Below, piece by piece: positions 5,589-11,711 of a DNA stretch of 11,711 nucleotides. The stretch is from contig JANYCP010000067.1 of the NCBI GenBank assembly GCA_025360265.1, positions 1 through 11,711 on the forward strand, read 5' to 3'. This stretch comes from Gemmatimonadota bacterium. GTDB taxonomy: Bacteria; Gemmatimonadota; Gemmatimonadetes; Gemmatimonadales; GWC2-71-9. The translations under genes were made by a program, and so were the position numbers. Under the pieces are notes generated by a model. That model was not told where the DNA came from. It was given only the letters and a program-made list of their open reading frames with translations, and did not search any database. Every line of letters begins with the position of its first letter. The stretch's first letter is position 1.

Positions 5589-6761
5589 TCAGGGAAGCAA
5601 CTGACTCGCCAACCCGAGTAGCAATGCAAAGCCGCAGCAGTCCATGAGTGCCGTGGCGACGACCGGCGACGCGAGCGCAGGATCACGTCCCAGGCGCTTC
5701 AGCACCGTCGGCATCGCGGTACCGACGACGCCAGCCAGAATGAGATTAGCCGTCGTCGCGATAAGTACGACGGCCCCGAGTTTCCAGGATTCGCCCACGA
5801 GGACGGCAACGAGCGCCACGACACTGCCCATGGCGACACCGTTGGCCATGCCGATCGCAGCTTCTCGCGCGAGACTGCGCCTGAGGTGCTCCGGGCGCTC
5901 GGGATGTTGCATCAGTCGGCGGATCGCGGTCGCCAACGCCTGCGTGCCCGCGTTGCCGCCAACCCCAGCCACCACGGGAAGCCAGACCGCAAGCGTTACG
6001 GTGCGCAGCAACGTACCGCGGAAGAAGAACACCACGGCGGCTGCGCCGAAGGCCGGAACGAGATAGGCATACAATGACGGCAGGCGACTCCGCACGGCGA
6101 GCGACCAGTTTGCGTTCACGGTTTCCAGACCCGAAACACCGCCAAAGTGCAACAGCCCATCGCCCACCCGAGCCGCACGACCGCCGAGGACAACATCGGC
6201 TGTCACTCGCCCGACCAATCGGCCATTGCTGTCGAGGACGGCGACCGCCGTCACGCCGTAGCGCCGAACCAGGCGCGCGACCAACACCACATCGTCGGTG
6301 ATCGCGACCTGACTGACATGGGGACTCATCACGTCGCGCACTTGCGTCTCGGGTGACGCGAGCAACAATTGCTTGATCGAGAGTGCACCCCGCAAGCGTC
6401 GATTGGTGTCGACGACGAAGATTTCAGTCAAGTCGCCGATCGGTGCTGCCTGGCGACGCACCGCTTCGATCGCCAACGCAATGGCATCGGCCTCATTGAC
6501 GACCACGAGCTGAGTGGTCATCAACGCGCCGGTGGTTGCTCCTCGAGCGTGGAGATCGGGGGCCACCACGGCGCGGGCATGGTCTGCGAGCGACGGCGGC
6601 AGTTGGGCCAGCAGGCGGGCGCGTTCCTCGGCAGAGAACGCGACCAGGACGTCGGCAAGATCAGCGGGTGGGATCTGCCACGCACGATCGATAAACGCTG
6701 CGATGTGCCCTTCGCGCGCCAGCGCCACCAGCTCTCGGGTCTGGTCGCGCGGCGAGGTCAT
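5589..6761 (-). CDS. mgtE: MgtE-family Mg2+ channel/transporter with shortened N-domain
   Basis: Inner-membrane Mg2+ (possibly Co2+) channel, 390 aa, against roughly 450 for typical MgtE. Order: a short helical N-domain (about 1-75), a CBS pair (about 82-195, including VRDVMSPHV at 141-149), a connecting 'plug' stretch (about 196-225) and five membrane helices (about 229-247, 256-276, 302-322, 328-350, 367-387). PVVAGVGGNAGTQ (262-274) is the family signature. Asp374 in TALMDCCGF corresponds to the conserved pore Asp that selects Mg2+ in Thermus MgtE. In the family, the N-domain and CBS pair bind Mg2+ and close the pore when cytosolic Mg2+ is high. Here the N-domain is about half the usual length and the plug region lacks the acidic cluster I expect, so gating may differ. 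The ATG overlaps the stop of the preceding corC-type gene as ATGA. Confidence 0.93.
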   Translation of the reverse strand: MTSPRDQTRELVALAREGHIAAFIDRAWQIPPADLADVLVAFSAEERARLLAQLPPSLADHARAVVAPDLHARGATTGALMTTQLVVVNEADAIALAIEAVRRQAAPIGDLTEIFVVDTNRRLRGALSIKQLLLASPETQVRDVMSPHVSQVAITDDVVLVARLVRRYGVTAVAVLDSNGRLVGRVTADVVLGGRAARVGDGLLHFGGVSGLETVNANWSLAVRSRLPSLYAYLVPAFGAAAVVFFFRGTLLRTVTLAVWLPVVAGVGGNAGTQALATAIRRLMQHPERPEHLRRSLAREAAIGMANGVAMGSVVALVAVLVGESWKLGAVVLIATTANLILAGVVGTAMPTVLKRLGRDPALASPVVATALMDCCGFALLLGLASQLLP

Positions 6762-7945
6762 GGCGATGGACGATCGAGCGTTAACGGTGTGGCCGGACCG
6801 CGGCGCACGATCGCCCGCTCGACGCGAGTCGGCGAAGCCTGCACGACATCAACCTCCAGTCCTCGCACGGTAAACCGATCGCCCACGCGCGGAATGCGTC
6901 CCGCAAGCTCGGCGAGCAATCCACCAAACGATGCCGCCTCGCTGGCCGGAAGCTCGACGCCGAAATGTTCTGCGACGATCGACGGTGCCGCTGCGCCATC
7001 CACCTCGATCAGGTCGCCAGCTGGCGCCTGTGCCACCAGCGGCAGGTCATCTTCGTCGGCGATCTCGCCTACGAGCGCTTCCAGCAGGTCTTCCAGCGTC
7101 ACAATCCCGGCGGTGCCACCAAACTCATCGACCACCACCGCGAGATGCTGCCGCTCGCGTTGCATGTCCAGCAATACGTCACCCGCCGGCCGCTGTTCCG
7201 GCATGAAGGACAGCGGTCGGAGCGGTAGCGGATCACCCGGCTGATGCTTGAAAAGGTCGAAGGCGTGGATCATGCCGACAATTTCGTCCAGCGACGCACC
7301 ATACACGGGAATCCGGGTGTAACCGCTTTCAGCGAACACCGTTTCCACGTCGCCGTATGCCGCGTCATGAGGAATCGCAACCACATTCGTCCGCGGTGTC
7401 ATCACCGCGCGCACCGGTCGTGATGCGAAGGTCATCACCCCGCCAACCATCACCAATTCGTCGCCACCGACACCCGACGCGGTCCCTTCGCGGGCCAGGG
7501 CACGCACCTCGTCATTCGGATCATGGTTGCGCGACGGGAGTACCACGCTGAGCATCGCGGCCCAGCCGGCAAGCACCCGCTGCAACTGCTCCACCACCAC
7601 TTCCGAACGCGTCACCGTCAGCCATCGGGGCAACAGGTACCCACCAAGCAATGTCGCCGGAACGGCCACGCCAAACACCAGCACCGCGATGCCAAGTGGC
7701 GAGGCATCACTCACTACGCCAGGTATCGCTGCGCCGAAGAGTGCGCCACCAAGCGATGTGGCCGCAGTGGCCGCGACCACCTGGCGTTCGGTGTCGGCCA
7801 GCCAGTCGAGCGATTCCTGCGCGCCGCGCAATCGACGCGAGATCGCCTCAGCGAGAGCCACCCGCGCAGTGGTGACCAGCGCGGCGGCACCAGCTGAGCC
7901 AAACGATGCCAGCGCAAGTGCCGCGAACAGGAGAAGCCACGTCAT
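6758..7945 (-). CDS. CorC/HlyC-type CBS membrane protein, second of a tandem pair
   Basis: This 395-aa protein is of the CNNM/CorC (HlyC, YbeX-YtfL) family, linked to Mg2+ and Co2+ efflux or resistance. Order: a DUF21-like membrane domain (helices about 2-30, 57-78, 84-105, with a further segment about 123-137), a CBS pair (about 175-295, opening VRAVMTPRT at 178-186 and containing VVDEFGGTAGIVTLEDLLE at 271-289) and a C-terminal CorC_HlyC domain (about 308-385). In the membrane domain the usual FSGxETAL and GNNxxN motifs read GSAGAAAL and ATSLGG, so the conserved Glu and Asn residues are gone. ATG 7945 is chosen because it overlaps the previous stop (ATGA), has GAGGA at good spacing and leads into the first helix; the frame is open to 8032 without support. 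Its stop overlaps the mgtE start. Family assignment is firm; whether it transports anything is not. Confidence 0.93.
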   Translation of the reverse strand: MTWLLLFAALALASFGSAGAAALVTTARVALAEAISRRLRGAQESLDWLADTERQVVAATAATSLGGALFGAAIPGVVSDASPLGIAVLVFGVAVPATLLGGYLLPRWLTVTRSEVVVEQLQRVLAGWAAMLSVVLPSRNHDPNDEVRALAREGTASGVGGDELVMVGGVMTFASRPVRAVMTPRTNVVAIPHDAAYGDVETVFAESGYTRIPVYGASLDEIVGMIHAFDLFKHQPGDPLPLRPLSFMPEQRPAGDVLLDMQRERQHLAVVVDEFGGTAGIVTLEDLLEALVGEIADEDDLPLVAQAPAGDLIEVDGAAAPSIVAEHFGVELPASEAASFGGLLAELAGRIPRVGDRFTVRGLEVDVVQASPTRVERAIVRRGPATPLTLDRPSP

Positions 7946-9117
7946 GTCGGTTCCTCGCTGTCCGGCTGCGGTGGCCAGATCACGACTCTGCCTACCCGCC
8001 GACGCGCCACCGCATCGATCACGAACCGCCACCCGTCGATGACCAGTTCTTCACCAGCTCGTGGGACTCGGCCGAATTCTGCGAGCACCAGTCCGCCGAC
8101 GGTGGCGACCTGCTCGCGATCAAAGTCGTGCGCAAGTTCTGCTTCAAGATCAGCGAGCGCCACGCCACCCTGCACCGTGTAATGTCCATCGTCATGTTGC
8201 AGCAACGGCTGCACCTCATCGACATCGTGCTCGTCCTGAATCTCGCCGACAATCTGCTCCAGAATGTCCTCCAGAGTGACCAGGCCTGCAGTGCCGCCGA
8301 ACTCATCGACGACAATGGCAAGATGCCCACTGCCCCGCTGGAAATCGCGCAATTGCCGGTCGAGCCGTTTTGCTTCCGGGACAAAACCGGCCGGACGGAT
8401 GAGTCCCTGCCACGGGGCGTGGACTGCCGATCCATTGTGAAGCCGCGGCAGGATGTCCTTGGCGTGCAGCATGCCGAGGACGGCGTCGGCGTGACCGTCG
8501 TACACCGCGAGACGCGCGTGTTCGCTGCGCCGCAATGTTGCGATCACCTCCGCCTCGCTGTCGCCGATATCGACGGAGATGATGTCAATGCGCGGCGTCA
8601 TTACCTCCGACACGGTCATCGTGGAGAGCGAGAAGACGCCGAGCGCCATGTCCTGCGGCGTCTGGCCATCACTGCGGCCGGCATCTGCCACTGCACCGGC
8701 TGCCGACCGATCGAAGCGACTCGCCAAATAGAGCAACGGACGGAATGCGGGCCGCGCGGCGAGTGCCACTGTTCGCGCGAACGGCACCAGCTCCGGTGCG
8801 AGGGCCGCGAGGAGCCGAGGCGCGAGGTCGCCCACCGCCCACACCAACAGCGTCACCAGCACGACGCGCGTCAGTGCGGAGAGTGGCAGGTAGGTCCACC
8901 ATCCCACGGCGGTCGCGGCGAGTGCTGCCGCGACCGTGAGGAGTACCACGTGCATGATGTGCAGCGAACGGGCCGGCGGAACGGCGTCGGGGCTCGCTTC
9001 GCGCGCCAGCGCGCGGGCGCCAAGCTCTGCTTCGCCTTCACCGGCGACGGCCACCAAACCGGCAGCGAGCATCACGAGGCCAGCCAGCGCGGGGAGGCCG
9101 CGAATCAGGTCATTCAT
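7942..9117 (-). CDS. CorC/HlyC-type CBS membrane protein, first of a tandem pair
   Basis: This 391-aa member of the CNNM/CorC family sits directly after ybeY, the position of ybeX (a corC paralogue) in E. coli. Residues 1-135 hold four hydrophobic segments (about 5-25, 53-73, 78-96, 110-132) that resemble DUF21 only in outline. The CBS pair spans about 165-290, starting SEVMTPRID (170-178) and containing VVDEFGGTAGLVTLEDILE (269-287), nearly identical to its tandem partner. The CorC_HlyC domain covers about 308-382 and ends in a polar tail. ATG 9117 overlaps the ybeY stop (ATGA); a second ATG four bases closer is out of frame. The open frame upstream to 9153 lies inside ybeY and is not used. 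In E. coli, YbeX has been connected with ribosome metabolism as well as Mg2+ handling, which would suit this neighbourhood. Confidence 0.92.
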   Translation of the reverse strand: MNDLIRGLPALAGLVMLAAGLVAVAGEGEAELGARALAREASPDAVPPARSLHIMHVVLLTVAAALAATAVGWWTYLPLSALTRVVLVTLLVWAVGDLAPRLLAALAPELVPFARTVALAARPAFRPLLYLASRFDRSAAGAVADAGRSDGQTPQDMALGVFSLSTMTVSEVMTPRIDIISVDIGDSEAEVIATLRRSEHARLAVYDGHADAVLGMLHAKDILPRLHNGSAVHAPWQGLIRPAGFVPEAKRLDRQLRDFQRGSGHLAIVVDEFGGTAGLVTLEDILEQIVGEIQDEHDVDEVQPLLQHDDGHYTVQGGVALADLEAELAHDFDREQVATVGGLVLAEFGRVPRAGEELVIDGWRFVIDAVARRRVGRVVIWPPQPDSEEPT

Positions 9118-9545
9118 TCGAAGCTCGCGAGGTACCGCTCCTGCCGACGCCACATCGGCGACCGCATCCGACCCGGACCGTCTGGATGATCGTAGCCGAG
9201 CACATGCAGCGTGCCGTGCATTACGAGGCGCAGCATCTCCGCGCGAACCGAGGATCCATGTTCGCGCGCATTGCGCGCGGCAATCGCACGGCAGATGCAG
9301 ATATCGCCCGCCACCGTGCCGTCAGGTAGCGGCAACGGGAACGAAATCACGTCGGTGGGATAGTCGTGCCCCAGACTCGCGGCGTTGAGGCGCCGCATCG
9401 GCGCAGGCCCAAGGAAGGTCACGCCAATCCTGGCCTGACGCCGTTCCGCCTGCAGCACGTGCTCCACCGCCGCGCGAATTGTCCGGATTGCCATCCCCGC
9501 GCCAACGCCATTCACCGTCACCACCGATCGGGCCGGTGCGCGCAT
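9114..9545 (-). CDS. ybeY: YbeY endoribonuclease (rRNA maturation factor)
   Basis: Predicted zinc-dependent single-strand endoribonuclease, 143 aa, near the usual 150-155. In E. coli, YbeY matures the 3' end of 16S rRNA and takes part in 70S ribosome quality control. The diagnostic metal site HGTLHVLGYDH (110-120) is complete, with His110, His114 and His120, and TDVISFPLP (64-72) is the other conserved family block. The C-terminal helix MWRRQERYL matches the usual 'mw..qe.il' ending. ATG 9545 overlaps the phoH stop as TGATG; a TTG three bases upstream could serve instead and adds one residue. It lies between phoH and the corC pair, reproducing the ybeZ-ybeY-ybeX order of Proteobacteria, so a role alongside the PhoH ATPase in RNA or ribosome metabolism is expected. 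Confidence 0.95.
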   Translation of the reverse strand: MRAPARSVVTVNGVGAGMAIRTIRAAVEHVLQAERRQARIGVTFLGPAPMRRLNAASLGHDYPTDVISFPLPLPDGTVAGDICICRAIAARNAREHGSSVRAEMLRLVMHGTLHVLGYDHPDGPGRMRSPMWRRQERYLASFE

Positions 9546-10501
9546 CAACCTGCCTGGTCGTCGGCGTACGCCCGGATGATGTCCTTTACCAACCGGTGCC
9601 GCACGACGTCGGCTTCGTTCAGGTAGTGGAATGCAATCCCTTCGATGCCTGGAAGGACGCGCTCGACCTGCACGAGACCGGAGTCTTCGCGCTTCGGAAG
9701 GTCGATCTGCGTCTTGTCACCGGTGACCACCACCTTGCTGTTCACGCCGAGTCGCGTGAGGAACATCTTCATCTGGGCACCAGTGGCGTTCTGCGCTTCG
9801 TCGAGAATGATGAAGGCATCGTTCAACGTCCGACCACGCATGTACGCCAGCGGGGCAATCTCGATCACCCGCATCTCAAGCGCCTTGGCCACCTTGTCTG
9901 GTGGCATCATGTCTTCGAGCGCGTCGTACAGTGGCCGCAAGTACGGATCAACTTTCTGCTGCAGGTCACCCGGCAAGAAGCCAAGTGATTCACCCGCCTC
10001 CACCGCTGGACGCGCCAGCACGATTCGCTTGACCTGTTTGCGCGCCAGTGCCTCCACCGCCTTGGCCACCGCCAGATACGTCTTGCCCGTGCCGGCCGGC
10101 CCGATGCCGATCACAATGTCGTGATCGCTGATCAGTCGCAGGTATTCCCGCTGTCCCGGCGTCTTGGGGTTGATCGCTCGCCGAAGCCCGGGAATCAGGA
10201 TGCGCCCAGAGTCACTCGGCGTACCGAGTTCCCCCACCTGCCCTTCGGTCGCGATGCGAAAGACATCCTCCGCTGCAATCGACTGCCCGGTGCGCGCCAG
10301 GTCGATCATTCCCTGCATCACCGGTGTCGCGCGCGCCAGTTGCGCGGTGCTGCCGATCATCGTCACCGCATCGCCGCGCTGCGACACGCGCACCCCGAGG
10401 GCGCGCTGCAATTCCATGAAGTTCGCTTCATTTATGCCTGCGAGCGCCATCGGGTCGGCGCCGTCGGCGGCGACAGTAACGCGGGTGTCTTCATTGTTCA
10501 T
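9545..10501 (-). CDS. phoH: PhoH-like (YbeZ) P-loop ATPase
   Basis: Cytoplasmic PhoH/YbeZ family ATPase, 318 aa, standard length. Residues 20-85 form the small N-terminal KH-like region, with NEANFMELQRALGVRV giving the usual opening. The ATPase core contains Walker A GPAGTGKT (134-141), RPAVEAGESLGFLPGD (164-179), Walker B IILDEAQN (231-238) and the sensor stretch VVVTGDKTQIDLP (257-269). The family is related to superfamily 1 helicases and is thought to act on RNA together with YbeY; the exact reaction is not settled. The ATG overlaps the aspS stop by four bases (ATGA) with AGGG eight bases upstream, and the stop overlaps ybeY. The name reflects E. coli phosphate-starvation history; nothing here suggests phosphate control. 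Confidence 0.96.
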   Translation of the reverse strand: MNNEDTRVTVAADGADPMALAGINEANFMELQRALGVRVSQRGDAVTMIGSTAQLARATPVMQGMIDLARTGQSIAAEDVFRIATEGQVGELGTPSDSGRILIPGLRRAINPKTPGQREYLRLISDHDIVIGIGPAGTGKTYLAVAKAVEALARKQVKRIVLARPAVEAGESLGFLPGDLQQKVDPYLRPLYDALEDMMPPDKVAKALEMRVIEIAPLAYMRGRTLNDAFIILDEAQNATGAQMKMFLTRLGVNSKVVVTGDKTQIDLPKREDSGLVQVERVLPGIEGIAFHYLNEADVVRHRLVKDIIRAYADDQAG

Positions 10502-11711
10502 TTGCTGGACCCTGCAGTCGACAGCAGGTGCAATGCGGCGAGTTCAGCGGCGCCAAGCGGCGTCGGTGCTCCCTCGAACAACGCCCGGGCACCGGCCGTC
10601 TTCGGAAAGGCGATCACGTCCCGCAGCGAGGTCGCGCCGGCAAGCAGCATGGCGATCCGGTCGAAGCCCAGGGCGAACCCGCCGTGTGGCGGCGCACCGG
10701 ACGCGAGGGCATCGAGCAGGAACCCAAACCGAGTGCGTTGGTCTTCGGCATCGATTCCGAGGAATCGAAATACGGTGGCCTGCAGTGCGGGATTGGTGAT
10801 ACGAATCGAGCCACTGCCAAGTTCATTGCCGTTGTAGACCGCGTCGTAGTGCAGCGCACGACAGCGCCACGGCTCGCTTTCGAGATAGGCAACGTCCTCG
10901 GGATGGGGCGAGGTGAATGGATGATGCGTGAAGACCCAGGTGTTCGTCGCTGGATCGAGCTCGAAGAGCGGGAAGTCAACCACCCAGGCGAAGGCATGCG
11001 CGGTGGTGGCCTGGACGCCGGGACGACGGGTCAACGCGGCACGCACTGCATGCAGCGACGGTGACGTCACGTCGTCGAGTCCGGCGACGGCGAAGAGCAC
11101 GCTGCCAACTTGCGCGTCGACCGACGCCAATGTGGTCGCACCAATCGCCTTGACGCCCTGTCCTTCCCAACCGGCCGCGGCGCGACGAGCCCAGATCAGG
11201 CCGCCCGCACCACTCGCCTTTGCAATCTCACCCAGCGTGTCGAGCTCCTTGCGCGACATCGCCGCAGCACCCGGGGCCACAATCGCGCGCACCCGCCCAC
11301 CAGCGGCAATGGCATCTCGCACGAACGGCATGGCGTCTTCGGCGATGGTCGAGGTGATGTCGACGATCTCAAAACCGTGGCGCAGATCCGGCTTGTCGAT
11401 GCCGAATCGCTCCATCGCTTCGCGGTGCGTCAACCGCTGAAATGGTGCCGCAATCGAATGACCCGCTTCCGCCCAAAGCTCGACCAGCACTCGCTCGACA
11501 ACAGGGAGCACATCCTCCTGCGAAACAAATGATGCCTCGATGTCGATCTGGGTGAACTCCGGTTGACGATCGGCGCGCAAGTCTTCGTCACGGAAACATC
11601 GCGCCAGTTGGAAGTACCGATCGAATCCCGCGATCATCAACAGCTGCTTGTAGATCTGCGGCGATTGCGGCAGCGCGTAGAACTCACCCGGATGCACGCG
11701 GCTCGGCACCA
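10498..11711 (-). CDS. aspS: Aspartyl-tRNA synthetase, C-terminal part (5' end outside the window)
   Basis: Class II aminoacyl-tRNA synthetase charging tRNA-Asp; the last 403 full codons are visible, entering mid-protein at VPSRVHPGEFYALPQSPQ. Class II motif 2 is FRDEDLRADRQPEFTQID (39-56 of the visible part), and motif 3 is GFALGFDRIAMLLAG (344-358), followed by LRDVIAFPKT. The insert between them (about 113-230) is the GAD domain typical of bacterial AspRS, and NGNELGSGSIRI (293-304) is another family block. The anticodon-binding OB-fold lies upstream of the window, so it cannot be seen whether the enzyme is discriminating or also charges tRNA-Asn. The frame remains open to the right edge, and the first visible GTG is an internal Val, not a start. 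The stop overlaps the phoH ATG (ATGA), making aspS the first visible gene of the long operon. Confidence 0.97.
   Translation of the reverse strand, partial: VPSRVHPGEFYALPQSPQIYKQLLMIAGFDRYFQLARCFRDEDLRADRQPEFTQIDIEASFVSQEDVLPVVERVLVELWAEAGHSIAAPFQRLTHREAMERFGIDKPDLRHGFEIVDITSTIAEDAMPFVRDAIAAGGRVRAIVAPGAAAMSRKELDTLGEIAKASGAGGLIWARRAAAGWEGQGVKAIGATTLASVDAQVGSVLFAVAGLDDVTSPSLHAVRAALTRRPGVQATTAHAFAWVVDFPLFELDPATNTWVFTHHPFTSPHPEDVAYLESEPWRCRALHYDAVYNGNELGSGSIRITNPALQATVFRFLGIDAEDQRTRFGFLLDALASGAPPHGGFALGFDRIAMLLAGATSLRDVIAFPKTAGARALFEGAPTPLGAAELAALHLLSTAGSSK

Noticed and set aside
7906..9189. Plus-strand open frame of 427 codons opposite the two corC-type genes
   Set aside because: It is antisense to two clear, overlapping genes, and its product is a compositionally odd His/Arg-rich sequence with no domain.
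1..11711. CRISPR array, tRNA/rRNA gene, insertion sequence, defence island or phage genes
   Set aside because: No regularly spaced repeats, cloverleaf-like segments, transposase motifs or phage proteins were seen; the window is almost fully covered by chromosomal housekeeping and metabolic genes.

Overview
This is a GC-rich window, densely packed with bacterial genes, and almost everything is on the minus strand. The style of the proteins fits a Gemmatimonadota-like or similar soil bacterium: a two-subunit-type acyl-CoA mutase with a MeaB chaperone, a bacterial AspRS followed by phoH-ybeY-corC, and a membrane-bound cytochrome c beside a multicopper oxidase. That taxonomic guess comes from recalled sequence style and was not tested. 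I see no tRNA, rRNA, CRISPR array, insertion sequence or phage gene, and no gene-free stretch longer than about 85 bases.

Right block (11711 down to 3394, minus strand): aspS (5' end outside the window), phoH, ybeY, two tandem corC/hlyC-type genes, mgtE, a three-domain multicopper oxidase, and a membrane-anchored cytochrome c. Neighbouring genes overlap by 1 to 4 bases (ATGA, TGATG or GTGA junctions), except mgtE/oxidase, where the gap is 3 or 48 bases depending on the oxidase start. This looks like one long, translationally coupled operon. Its core matches the E. coli ybeZ-ybeY-ybeX arrangement (PhoH ATPase, YbeY endoribonuclease, CorC-family protein), extended upstream by a tRNA synthetase and downstream by Mg2+ transport and an extracytoplasmic copper/heme redox pair.

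Middle (3394 to 2885): a small plus-strand gene for a four-helix membrane protein converges on the cytochrome gene. A strong GC-rich hairpin lies at the convergence point, with the small gene's stop codon in its loop. The 82-base divergent region between this gene and meaB must hold promoters for both directions.

Left block (2884 to 1, minus strand): meaB, then a B12-dependent acyl-CoA mutase large subunit overlapping it by 4 bases, then the first 45 codons of an unidentified protein 21 bases further on. The mutase would usually be labelled methylmalonyl-CoA mutase, but its two main substrate-selecting residues are Phe and Gln, as in isobutyryl-CoA mutase. No B12-binding small subunit is present in the window, so it must be encoded elsewhere.

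The points most worth a second look are the mutase specificity residues, the mixed-function operon, the degenerate transmembrane cores of the CorC pair, the shortened MgtE sensor region, and the oxidase/cytochrome couple.
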